A DNA stretch of 64,000 bases, from NCBI RefSeq assembly GCF_000219725.1, contig NC_015732.1:2480001-2544000 (forward strand), given 5' to 3'. This DNA is from Gracilinema caldarium DSM 7334. Its GTDB lineage: Bacteria; Spirochaetota; Spirochaetia; Treponematales; Breznakiellaceae. The stretch's first letter is position 1, and each line of letters starts with the position of its first letter. Positions 45,245 to 53,386 of the stretch are shown here, piece after piece. Position numbers and translations under genes: made by a program. The notes under the pieces are model-generated. The model made no database searches, was not told where the DNA came from, and was given only the letters and a program-made list of their open reading frames with translations.

Positions 45245-45506
45245 GATGAATAGCCTCAAAGAAAGCGCCGAGGACTTCCTGGGCTTTATCTTCTTCATCT
45301 CCTGATATTTCCAGGGTTACCTGTTCCTGATATTTCACACCCAGGGTAAGCATGTGCAGAAGACTTTTGCCATTAATCACCTTGTCCCCTTTAATAACCG
45401 TAACTTGACAATCAGGAAACTGTTCGTTTGCAGTATCCACAAAGAGGCGGGCAGGCCGGGTATGGAACCCCGTAGGATTTATAATGGTATAGGTTTTACG
45501 ATTCAT
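45237..45506 (-). CDS. ptsH: Phosphocarrier protein HPr
   Basis: 89 residues. Phosphoryl-carrier histidine H15 lies in NPTGFHTRPA, and the regulatory serine equivalent (S48) in INGKSLLHML. It passes phosphate from enzyme I to the mannitol EIIA encoded upstream. It overlaps ptsI by 4 bp. The conserved S48 region suggests that HPr kinase control is possible. Confidence 0.95.
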   Translation of the reverse strand: MNRKTYTIINPTGFHTRPARLFVDTANEQFPDCQVTVIKGDKVINGKSLLHMLTLGVKYQEQVTLEISGDEEDKAQEVLGAFFEAIHHE

Positions 45507-47221
45507 GATAAAACTCCTTTCATATAGGTATAAATTGCTTCAGAACTTTCCATTGTGCTTGCCTGCGAAGCCCATTGGGCTGCCTCATGTAAGGTGATAT
45601 GAGCTAAACGGGATCGAATCTTAGGAATTGATGCAGAACCCATACTAAGTTCAGTAATACCCAGCCCGATAAAGAGGGGAAAGAGTTCCGGATCTCCTGC
45701 GAGTTCTCCACATACACCGATCCAGATGCCATGAGCTCGTGCAGCTTTCGCGGCCAGCTCTATAAGCTGTAAAACCGCAGGAGTTAAACCCTGATGCAGG
45801 TACGTCAGGGACCGGTTCATACGATCAGCGGCCATGGTGTATTGGGTTAAATCATTGGTACCTACGCTGAAGAAATCAACCTCTTGGGCAAAATGATTTG
45901 CCAGGAGAGCCGCGGAGGGAATTTCTATCATTATACCCAATTCCCAGGAATCGGAAATGGATATGCCACTTTGTTGTAAATATGTAGTTTCTTCTGCAAT
46001 GATCTTTTTAGCCGCCCTTAACTCTTCAAGGGTTGCGATCATAGGAAGTAAAATTCTGAGCTTTCCAAAGCTACTGGCTCTGAGCAGAGCCCGGATCTGG
46101 GTCCGAAAGAGCGTTTCTTTCTGTAGGCAAAGCCGGATTGCCCGAACTCCAAGGAATGGATTTGCTTCTTGTTCAAGCTCTATATAGGGAATCTGCTTAT
46201 CTCCCCCTACATCGAGAGTCCGGATGACTACTGGTTTGCCCTTCATCCGCTGTAAAACAAATTTATAAACCTCGAACTGCTCATCTTCAGATGGCATGGA
46301 TGGCCGGTCCATAAACATGAATTCGGTTCTGAAAAGTCCTATGCCATCGGCCCCATTGGTCAGCACCCCATCCAAATCTTGTAAGCTACCGATATTGGCG
46401 GCGATTTCTATCGGTACACCATCTCTGGTTACCGAAGGCTTCCCTGCATAATGACGAATCAGTGACTGTTCTTCGATATAGGCACTGCGTTTCTGTTCAT
46501 ATTCTGAAAGGATATCCGCATGAGGATTGATAATCACTGTGCCGGTTATTCCATCTACAATAATAGAGCTCCCTTCATGAAGGTCTGGCAGGGGGCCTAA
46601 TCCAACAACCGCAGGAATTCCTAACGAACGGGCCAGAATACTTGAATGAGACAGTGCACTGCCTCCTTCAGTAATAAAGGCAAGCACCATAGCTCGATCC
46701 AATGAGGCAGTTTCAGAAGGGGTCAGATCTTTCGCTGCAACAATCGAAGGTTGCTGTAAATGCAGGGTTCCTAGCTCATCACCCTGGATATTTTGAACAA
46801 GACGATGCACAATATCCTCTATATCATTGATACGCCCCATAAAGAGTTCATCCTGCACCTGGCGTAAAAGTTCAATAAACAGGTCCCCCGTTTCTTTTAC
46901 AGCCATGACTGCGCTTTTGTGTTCATCAGAAATTTTTTTTCTAATCTCCGCCAAAAACTCAGGATCCCGTAAAATCGAAAGATGACTCGCAAATATTTCT
47001 GCTTTTTCGGTACCTAATTCTGCTTGTGTCTTATCCCGTAAGAATGTAACCTGTTCTTTGGCCTGTTCCAAAGCTTTTGTAAAATGTTGCCACTCCACTT
47101 CCGGACTATTCGCACAGAGCTCTGGGCTCTGTTGTTGTGTAGTTTTGGTTGGTTCGATGAAATAAACTGGCCCTATGGCCACTCCCGGGGAAGCAGGAAT
47201 CCCCTGCAAGGTAACAGTCAT
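45503..47221 (-). CDS. ptsI: PTS enzyme I
   Basis: 572 residues, full length. Phosphohistidine in TEGGSALSHSSILARSLGIPAV; PEP-binding barrel motifs GIGLFRTEFMFMDR, RTLDVGGDKQIPY, LGVRAIRLCL and FSVGTNDLTQYTMAADR, with cysteine in the active-site loop GVCGELAGD. Uses PEP to phosphorylate HPr. Its start overlaps the EIIA stop by one base (TAATG). Having EI and HPr inside a sugar-specific operon suggests a dedicated phosphorelay for this PTS. Confidence 0.96.
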   Translation of the reverse strand: MTVTLQGIPASPGVAIGPVYFIEPTKTTQQQSPELCANSPEVEWQHFTKALEQAKEQVTFLRDKTQAELGTEKAEIFASHLSILRDPEFLAEIRKKISDEHKSAVMAVKETGDLFIELLRQVQDELFMGRINDIEDIVHRLVQNIQGDELGTLHLQQPSIVAAKDLTPSETASLDRAMVLAFITEGGSALSHSSILARSLGIPAVVGLGPLPDLHEGSSIIVDGITGTVIINPHADILSEYEQKRSAYIEEQSLIRHYAGKPSVTRDGVPIEIAANIGSLQDLDGVLTNGADGIGLFRTEFMFMDRPSMPSEDEQFEVYKFVLQRMKGKPVVIRTLDVGGDKQIPYIELEQEANPFLGVRAIRLCLQKETLFRTQIRALLRASSFGKLRILLPMIATLEELRAAKKIIAEETTYLQQSGISISDSWELGIMIEIPSAALLANHFAQEVDFFSVGTNDLTQYTMAADRMNRSLTYLHQGLTPAVLQLIELAAKAARAHGIWIGVCGELAGDPELFPLFIGLGITELSMGSASIPKIRSRLAHITLHEAAQWASQASTMESSEAIYTYMKGVLS

Positions 47222-47664
47222 TATTGTTTCTCCATTGTCCTGATTACATCCATTATTTCTTTAGTACTCTGGGCTTTTAGCATCTTATTTAGTTTAGCAT
47301 CGTCGATGCAAATCTGAGCAATGTTGGTAAGAAGGTCGATATGTTCATTTCCTTGAGCGGCCACAGCAATAAGCAATTTTGCTATCCGGCCCTTGCCAAA
47401 ATCGACACCTCCAGGAACCTGAATAATCGCTAATCCAGTCTTTTTCACCAGGGGTTTAGCAGCTTCGGTTCCATGGGGCACCGCCACACCATTCCCAACA
47501 TAGGTCGTTGAGATACTGTCCCGCTGGACCATTGCATCAACATATCCCGGTTCTATATACCCCGTCTTTAACAGCAGTTCCCCGCACGCACGGATTGCTT
47601 CATCCTTACTGGTAAAACAAGCATTCAATCTAATGTTGTTTTCTGAAAGCATCGCTTCATACAT
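47221..47664 (-). CDS. mtlF: PTS mannitol-type EIIA
   Basis: About 147 residues, the MtlF/FruA EIIA fold: phosphorylated histidine in VAVPHGTEAAK, flanked by STTYVGNG and QVPGGVDFGKGRIAKLLIAVAA. Accepts phosphate from HPr and passes it to the EIIB domain encoded at 49826. The ATG at 47664 follows AAGGAGG by 8 bp. A longer frame reaching to 47811 overlaps the mtlR end and carries no ribosome site. Confidence 0.9.
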   Translation of the reverse strand: MYEAMLSENNIRLNACFTSKDEAIRACGELLLKTGYIEPGYVDAMVQRDSISTTYVGNGVAVPHGTEAAKPLVKKTGLAIIQVPGGVDFGKGRIAKLLIAVAAQGNEHIDLLTNIAQICIDDAKLNKMLKAQSTKEIMDVIRTMEKQ

Positions 47665-47702
47665 ACTCTGATCCTCCTTAGCCCAAATTGAGTAATTGGG
47701 CA

Positions 47703-47738
47703 CCTCAAAAAAATCGGTTGGATTTTTAAAAGCGCTTA
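47703..47738 (-). repeat. 36-bp dispersed repeat with terminator-like hairpin (copy 1)
   Basis: The plus-strand sequence has CCTC, seven A, TCGGT, then GATTTTT and AAAGCGCTTA. On the minus strand it forms an AAAAATC/GATTTTT stem followed by T-rich sequence. 33 of 36 bases equal the copy at 62472-62507. The mtlR stop codon lies inside the stem. Confidence 0.75.
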
Positions 47739-49783
47739 TAAAAACTCCTGATATGTTGTTCTGTTTCCTGTTCCAGATACTCAAGTATAGTAGTATCCAA
47801 AAGTGAAACACTTATTTCATTTAGAAGGGACAGATCCCGGTCATTCAGGTTCTGTGGTGCAAGCATCAACAGTATTGTTCTCGGGGCAGATGACCACTGC
47901 ACAGCATCCACAACTAGGGGTTCTCTAAGTCGATGAATGGTAAAACAGGGCCTGGTGACGGCTGTACTGCGGGCATGTAAAAACAAAGAGCGGTTATCGG
48001 GCAATAAAATCCCATGATCGGTTGATCGCTGGGCCAGTGCTGCAAAAGCCGCTTCCTCATCGTTTATACAACCCAGACCCTTGCATGCATATATAAGTTG
48101 TTGTAAAACTTCATTCCAATCCTTCCCATAGGAACAGGATGTAAATACGAAAATATGATCAAAAATAGTTTCTTTCGGTAGATGAACGGTATCAGCCTGA
48201 CAAGATGCAGGAATGGGTGTCACAACTGGAGCTGTTCGAGAATGTTCCGGATGCTCCCTCTGTTTGATCTTATCCTTTGCGTTCAAGTAGTTTCTGATCA
48301 GCTTTACGCCCTCATCAGATAAGAGGGGTTCCACTAATACATAGCTCCCTTGCGGGATTGGTAATGGGATGGTTGAAATAAGAATATCCCACCCTTCTAA
48401 AGACATGGTTTGAATATCAAACCATGATACATTCACAATAAGCTCAATCTCCGGGATCTTCTCCCGCAACCGGCTTGCGAGCATATTGGCACTGCCGATA
48501 CCTGCAGAACACACAACCAGGGCTCGATATCGTCTGCGCTCCTGGGTTCTACGCGAGAGGGCCGCACCGAAATGGAGTACCAGGTAACCTACCTCATCAT
48601 CAGGCACCCTGAGGCTGGGGAACAATTCATGCACAATATGAGACAATATTTCAAATAACGACCCATATTCCTCTTTGATACGATGCAAGAGGGGGTTTTT
48701 AATTGGTAGGTTATGTTGTAAGCGATACAGGGCGGGCACCCAATGGGCCAATAATCCATCACGCAGGATCCGATCTTCACTGAGTCCCTGCCCTAATGTT
48801 TCTTCACATTTCTGAATGAGGAGAGTGATTTCCGGAAGCACCTGCAGATTATCCGCAAGGAGTGTTTTGCCAAGCCGCTCCTGATGAGCGCCCCGAAGAA
48901 ACCGTTCTATCGCTTCCTGTTCTGCATCATCAACAGGGATCGAAAAGTGGGAAAACATTGCAGTCAGGGCTGCCCGTGCAATACGGCAGACCTCTTCATC
49001 GCTCACCTGCTTCAGTTCTTGCGTCACAACAGGAAGCATATAGCCAGATTTGCGTCGTACAGCCGCCACAGCAAGTACCAAGAGGAGTTGCAAATAATCC
49101 TGTGGAGCCATATCGGGCAATAATTCCCGGGAAAGCCCCGAAAGAACATGTTCCGCATACCGAATATACTGCAGGGGGATAATTCTCAGAGCCAATAGTT
49201 CTGCTTCTTCCAGACAGAGACGGGAAAGTGCTGCCTCAGAACGAAGCAGAGCAAGGAGGCCACTCTCACCAAACAGATCCCATAACAGCATCACCAGCGC
49301 TTCCCGTTTCCGGTTTTCACTGCCCTCGAGTCGGAGTCCCATTCCCTTCCGCAGGGTCAACTGAAAACCATACAGGGAAAACCAGGATTGCAGGGTATCC
49401 AGATCCCGCCGTATGACTTGGATTGAACTATACAGCTCTTCTGCAAGAGCCGAGAGCTTTATCGCCTCATTCGATTCCAGAAGCAAGAGACACAGCATTC
49501 GCTGTCGTTCTTCCGGGCTTGTATCGCTTGGCACCGATTCCTGTAAGTCATTCCGGCACCGGGTTATACCCTCAGCATCACCTGCAAGTTTAAGTCCTAG
49601 CCCAGGCCGTGCCTGAAGTCGTATACCATAATCCCGCTCAAGATTTCTGGACAAGCTCACCAGTTCACGATGCACCGTACGGATACTCACCTTAATCTTC
49701 TGGGCAATATGGGCTAGGGTAACCTCACTCGGTTCATCGATGAGAATCTGAAGAATATTCCGTTGTCTCAAAGTCAGATTCAT
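47726..49783 (-). CDS. mtlR: MtlR-type transcriptional activator (HTH, PRDs, EIIB- and EIIA-like domains)
   Basis: About 685 residues. N-terminal HTH domains (MNLTLRQRNILQILIDEP, LAHIAQKIKVSIRTVHREL, SALAEELYSSIQVIRRDL) are followed by two PRD regions (about 190-395, with RYAEHVLSGL and VGYLVLHFGAAL). A galactitol-type EIIB-like domain follows (VVCSAGIGSANMLASRL, cysteine phospho-site), then an EIIA-like domain (GILLPDNRSLFLHARS). Phosphorylation by HPr/EIIB switches its activity, so it should activate the mannitol operon when substrate is transported. The ATG at 49783 has GGTGGAG upstream. The last codons and stop fall in a 36-bp dispersed repeat. Confidence 0.9.
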   Translation of the reverse strand: MNLTLRQRNILQILIDEPSEVTLAHIAQKIKVSIRTVHRELVSLSRNLERDYGIRLQARPGLGLKLAGDAEGITRCRNDLQESVPSDTSPEERQRMLCLLLLESNEAIKLSALAEELYSSIQVIRRDLDTLQSWFSLYGFQLTLRKGMGLRLEGSENRKREALVMLLWDLFGESGLLALLRSEAALSRLCLEEAELLALRIIPLQYIRYAEHVLSGLSRELLPDMAPQDYLQLLLVLAVAAVRRKSGYMLPVVTQELKQVSDEEVCRIARAALTAMFSHFSIPVDDAEQEAIERFLRGAHQERLGKTLLADNLQVLPEITLLIQKCEETLGQGLSEDRILRDGLLAHWVPALYRLQHNLPIKNPLLHRIKEEYGSLFEILSHIVHELFPSLRVPDDEVGYLVLHFGAALSRRTQERRRYRALVVCSAGIGSANMLASRLREKIPEIELIVNVSWFDIQTMSLEGWDILISTIPLPIPQGSYVLVEPLLSDEGVKLIRNYLNAKDKIKQREHPEHSRTAPVVTPIPASCQADTVHLPKETIFDHIFVFTSCSYGKDWNEVLQQLIYACKGLGCINDEEAAFAALAQRSTDHGILLPDNRSLFLHARSTAVTRPCFTIHRLREPLVVDAVQWSSAPRTILLMLAPQNLNDRDLSLLNEISVSLLDTTILEYLEQETEQHIRSFYKRF

Positions 49784-49825
49784 CGCAATCTCCACCCTAA
49801 ACCCATACCGATTAATACTACCCGC

Positions 49826-51235
49826 TTATGCCTTTAACTTCTCTACAAGCACATCATATTCTGGACTCTTTAAAAAGTCATCGATGGAAATATGAACAGC
49901 ACCTGGCAATATTGAACGGGCCCGTTCTGTCAAAGCTTCATGGGTAATGACGATATCCGCATCTTGAGGCAGATCGTTAATTGCACAATTGGTCACAGTT
50001 ATCTGTAGACCTGCTTTCTGAATCTTGGAACGAAGTATCGATGCACCCATAGCACTGGAACCCATACCTGCATCACAGGCGAAGACGATCTTTTTTACGC
50101 CCTTTTTCTGAGGAATAACATCTACCTTGAGCTTGGAGCCCTTGAAGGCAGCAGTCTGGGCCGCAGCCTGTTCCAAACCATCCTCAGCTTCATTCTGTTT
50201 ACCAAACTTCAGGAGCAGATAGGCTACTGCAAAGGATGCTGCAGATGAAAGCAGAACCCCTGTCAGCATCGGGAACAGTCCCCCCTTGGGAGTCATAGCC
50301 AGATAGGCAAAAATGGAACCAGGCGAAGGAGTAGCGACAAGGCCAGCCCCCAGTACCGAGAATGTAAAGGTACCGGTCATACCACCTGCAATTGCTGCAA
50401 GTATGAGTTTGGGATTCATTAAAATATAGGGGAAGTAAATTTCATGAATGCCGCCCAGGAAATGAATAATAATTGCACCGGGGGCAGATTCTTTAGCCAT
50501 CCCCTTGCCAACAAGCCAATAGGCGACGAGGATTCCAAGTCCAGGACCAGGGTTGGATTCCAGCATAAAGATGATGGATTTACCCGCCTCAGTTGCCTGC
50601 TGAACACCGATGGGAGCAAGAACACCATGATTAATTGCATTGTTCAGGAAGAGTACTTTACCAGGTTCAATAAAAATATTTGCTAGGGGAAGCAGGTTCA
50701 TAGAAACAATGGACCGAACACCAGCAGCTAAAACATTTGAGATAAACATAACCGCCGGAGCAATAACTACATAGGCGATAAGGGCAAGAATGGTACCCAA
50801 AATACCCATGGAGAAATTGTTCACCAGCATCTCAAAGCCTACAGGTATCTTACCTTCGAAGAAGGCATCTACCTTTTTTAAGCACCATGCGGCGATAGGA
50901 CCTACAATCATTGCACCAAGGAACATGGGTATACTCGAACCAACAATGATACCCATAACCGCCGCAGCACCAATTACACCACCGCGAACATCATAGACCA
51001 TTTTTCCGCCGGTGTATCCAATTAAGAGGGGCAGGAGATAGGTAATCATGGGGCCTACGAGCTTTGCAAAAGATTCATTAGGTAGCCAGCCTGTCGGAAT
51101 AAACAATGCAGTAATAAGTCCCCAGGTAATAAAAGCCCCGATGTTTGGCATCACCATGCCGCTTAAAAACCGCCCGGTCCGCTGGATATGCATGCGGGCA
51201 CCGGATTGATTCGCTTTTTGTACAGAATCACTCAT
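49826..51235 (-). CDS. mtlA: PTS mannitol-specific EIICB
   Basis: About 470 residues. The EIIC membrane domain (about 1-340) shows the mannitol-family motifs GRFLSGMVMPNIGAFI, GGKMVYDVRGG, NNAINHGVLAPIG and GGIHEIYFPYI. The cytoplasmic EIIB domain (about 380-470) has the phosphocysteine in IVFACDAGMGSSAMGAS. It imports mannitol and releases mannitol-1-phosphate. The ATG at 51235 follows TTGGAGGTTC. EIIA is encoded separately downstream. First gene of the operon. Confidence 0.95.
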   Translation of the reverse strand: MSDSVQKANQSGARMHIQRTGRFLSGMVMPNIGAFITWGLITALFIPTGWLPNESFAKLVGPMITYLLPLLIGYTGGKMVYDVRGGVIGAAAVMGIIVGSSIPMFLGAMIVGPIAAWCLKKVDAFFEGKIPVGFEMLVNNFSMGILGTILALIAYVVIAPAVMFISNVLAAGVRSIVSMNLLPLANIFIEPGKVLFLNNAINHGVLAPIGVQQATEAGKSIIFMLESNPGPGLGILVAYWLVGKGMAKESAPGAIIIHFLGGIHEIYFPYILMNPKLILAAIAGGMTGTFTFSVLGAGLVATPSPGSIFAYLAMTPKGGLFPMLTGVLLSSAASFAVAYLLLKFGKQNEAEDGLEQAAAQTAAFKGSKLKVDVIPQKKGVKKIVFACDAGMGSSAMGASILRSKIQKAGLQITVTNCAINDLPQDADIVITHEALTERARSILPGAVHISIDDFLKSPEYDVLVEKLKA

Positions 51236-51257
51236 ATTCTGAACCTCCAATACTGGC

Positions 51258-51263
51258 AGTATA
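51258..51263 (-). promoter_or_regulatory. Putative -10 of the mannitol operon
   Basis: TATACT on the minus strand, 22 bp upstream of the mtlA start. The -35 region is poor, as expected for a promoter that needs the MtlR activator. Confidence 0.4.
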
Positions 51264-51332
51264 TCCGTCTTCTGTACAGCAGAAATGACAACTTAATGAT
51301 GTTACGGCAGGAATATTGTTGACAAATTACAT

Positions 51333-52601
51333 TTAGTCTTTAAGCAAGCCTGCACGGGCCAGTTCCAGTTCCAGGTAGGTAGGGCCCACGCCCCAGAGGT
51401 CAAGAAATTCCCGGTAGGCCCGGTATCCGGAGTCTTTTATATTGATGAACAGCTCCCGCCTGTCCGCACCTTCCCGGTAAGCCCGGATAAGCACATTTTT
51501 CGGGGTATGTTCCATGGTGATAAACTCGACCATTTCCACCGCATATCCAAAAGCCCGGAGCATGAGAGCCCGGGAAGCATCGGTAACGAGGGTTGCCTGC
51601 TTATCCCTGGTTACCCCGTAGCGAATGATCGGGTCCATAGCGGGCGCTTTAAGTTGATGAAAGAACTCATGCTGACAGCAGGGTACGGCTAAAATGACCG
51701 GGCACCCCCATTGGAGGCCCTTAACCAGGGCCGCATCGGTGGCTATATCACAGGCATGGAGGCTGATAATCATGTCAGGCCGGCGAGCAGAAGCCGGCGA
51801 GCCTTCATCAATCTGAAAATTGGCGATATCCCCGACTTCGAAATGGAGCCGGTCGTAGCCGAGACGCCGGGCGGTATCATTGCAAAAGGCAACCACATCA
51901 TCCTTTAGGTCCAGGCCGGTGACCTGAAATTGGCTGTACCCCCGGTCTATCAGGTAGTGATAGAGCGCAAAGGTAAGATAGGCCTTGCCACTGCCAAAAT
52001 CTACTATATACAAAGGCTTATCTTTGGGGAAATGCCGGAGCGCGTCCTCTGCAAATTCCAGGTATTTATTGATCTGCCGAAATTTATCGTACCGTTTCTG
52101 AGAAACCCGGCCGTTGGTATCCATGACGCCAAGCTCGACTAAGAACGGAATTGCCTCTCCTTCCGAAAGGAGATAAGCCTTCTGGCGGTTATGAGAAAGG
52201 GAAGACCTGGACTTGGTGGGGGGCTTTTCCGCAATCTGACAAAGGCCGGCGGCGGTCCAATGGAATTGATAATCGGCGCGGCTTGTAAAAATGGTACCCT
52301 CTGCAAAGTTCCGAAGACCTTCTGCGAGGGGCGGTGCATCTGAAGCAAGGGGGTACTGTTGATGAAAGGTCTTGGGGCCGAATTGGAACTCTGCCTGCAG
52401 TTGTATGCCGCCTTTAAGGGCGACGGGCCTAAGTTTTAATTTTTGGCACCCCTCAGCCTGACGGATAAAAAGGCTGTCTTCTGCAGGGGCATAAGCATCC
52501 CGGAGCCGGGAGAACACGGCGTACACCAGGGTTTCTGCCACATCAAGGGAATCGAGGAAACTCTGCAGTTGTTCGGGACGGAGCGAAATCTTGGCTGTCA
52601 T
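51333..52601 (-). CDS. Class I SAM-dependent methyltransferase (COG0500-like)
   Basis: About 422 residues. The C-terminal Rossmann domain is clear: IVDFGSGKAYLTFALYHYL (SAM-binding glycine loop), VTGLDLKDDVVAF, and IISLHACDIATDAALVKGL with LAVPCCQHEFF. The N-terminal ~170 residues are of unknown function. Similar proteins are annotated as SAM methyltransferases with RNA or other unknown substrates (Methyltransf_32-like). Start uncertain: ATG at 52601 lies 2 bp after the PHP gene stop; 52610 would overlap it. Confidence 0.82.
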   Translation of the reverse strand: MTAKISLRPEQLQSFLDSLDVAETLVYAVFSRLRDAYAPAEDSLFIRQAEGCQKLKLRPVALKGGIQLQAEFQFGPKTFHQQYPLASDAPPLAEGLRNFAEGTIFTSRADYQFHWTAAGLCQIAEKPPTKSRSSLSHNRQKAYLLSEGEAIPFLVELGVMDTNGRVSQKRYDKFRQINKYLEFAEDALRHFPKDKPLYIVDFGSGKAYLTFALYHYLIDRGYSQFQVTGLDLKDDVVAFCNDTARRLGYDRLHFEVGDIANFQIDEGSPASARRPDMIISLHACDIATDAALVKGLQWGCPVILAVPCCQHEFFHQLKAPAMDPIIRYGVTRDKQATLVTDASRALMLRAFGYAVEMVEFITMEHTPKNVLIRAYREGADRRELFINIKDSGYRAYREFLDLWGVGPTYLELELARAGLLKD

Positions 52602-52602
52602 A

Positions 52603-53355
52603 TTAAGCATGGACCTGGCTGGCCTCGATATAGGCGGCATGCCGGGCGGCTCTTCGGGTAGAGGAAAAGGCTTCGAAGCGCTCGAGGCTGCTGTTCAGCA
52701 CCAGGTTTTCAGGAGCCTTCACTTCGGCGAGCAAGGCTTGCACTTCATCGAAACGGCCCACATCTTCCCAGTAATGGGCATCGCTGCCGCAGACCATGGG
52801 ACAGCCCAGTTCTATACAGAGTTGTGCAATCCTGAGGCAATTGGGATGGCTGCCCTTGCGGATCCGGAAGGAGCTGTCGTTAATTTCCAGGGCTTTCCCA
52901 TAATCCCGGGCTGTGGCCACCACCCGTTCCATATCGATGGGGAAGGCGGGGTTCCCGGGGTGGGAAATGGCATCTACCCAGGGACTGCGCAGGGCATTCA
53001 CCAGGGCTTCCGTGTTTTCCTCTTGGCCGTGATCTTCAAAACAGATTTCGTGAAAACCCGCCATAACAAAATCGAGCCTGGCGAGAATATAGGGTTCCAG
53101 GTCAATCTCACCGGCGGTATTCATAATATTGGCCTCGATGCCGGTGAAAAACCGCACCCCCTGTATGGTCTTAGGCAGTACACGCAGGTTTCCGAAATGA
53201 TAGGGATGGGTAGTCCCGGGCATAGCCGGACCATGATCAGTTAATACAAAGGCTTTGAGTCCCCGTCGTTGAGCCCCCCGGGCAAGATCATCGACGGTAG
53301 AAAAGGCATGGCCAGAGGCCACCGAATGGGTATGGGAATCAATATGTATGTTCAT
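52603..53355 (-). CDS. PHP-domain phosphatase, YcdX-like
   Basis: About 250 residues. Metal-binding PHP motifs: IDSHTHS near the N-terminus, LTDHGPAMPG, GIEANIM, MAGFHE, SHPGNP and CGSDAHYWEDVG at the C-terminus. The family includes YcdX phosphatases and histidinol-phosphatase relatives; the physiological substrate is unknown. The start at 53355 (MNIHIDSHTHS) places the first metal motif at the usual distance from the N-terminus. Coupled to the methyltransferase gene and following the MATE gene. Confidence 0.87.
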   Translation of the reverse strand: MNIHIDSHTHSVASGHAFSTVDDLARGAQRRGLKAFVLTDHGPAMPGTTHPYHFGNLRVLPKTIQGVRFFTGIEANIMNTAGEIDLEPYILARLDFVMAGFHEICFEDHGQEENTEALVNALRSPWVDAISHPGNPAFPIDMERVVATARDYGKALEINDSSFRIRKGSHPNCLRIAQLCIELGCPMVCGSDAHYWEDVGRFDEVQALLAEVKAPENLVLNSSLERFEAFSSTRRAARHAAYIEASQVHA

Positions 53356-53386
53356 AGAGATGTACCTTATAGCATAATCATTTGTT

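Noticed and set aside
52591-53244. Plus-strand open frame (217 codons) opposite the PHP gene
   Set aside because: Mirror frame of a well-supported PHP phosphatase; no domain and no ribosome site.
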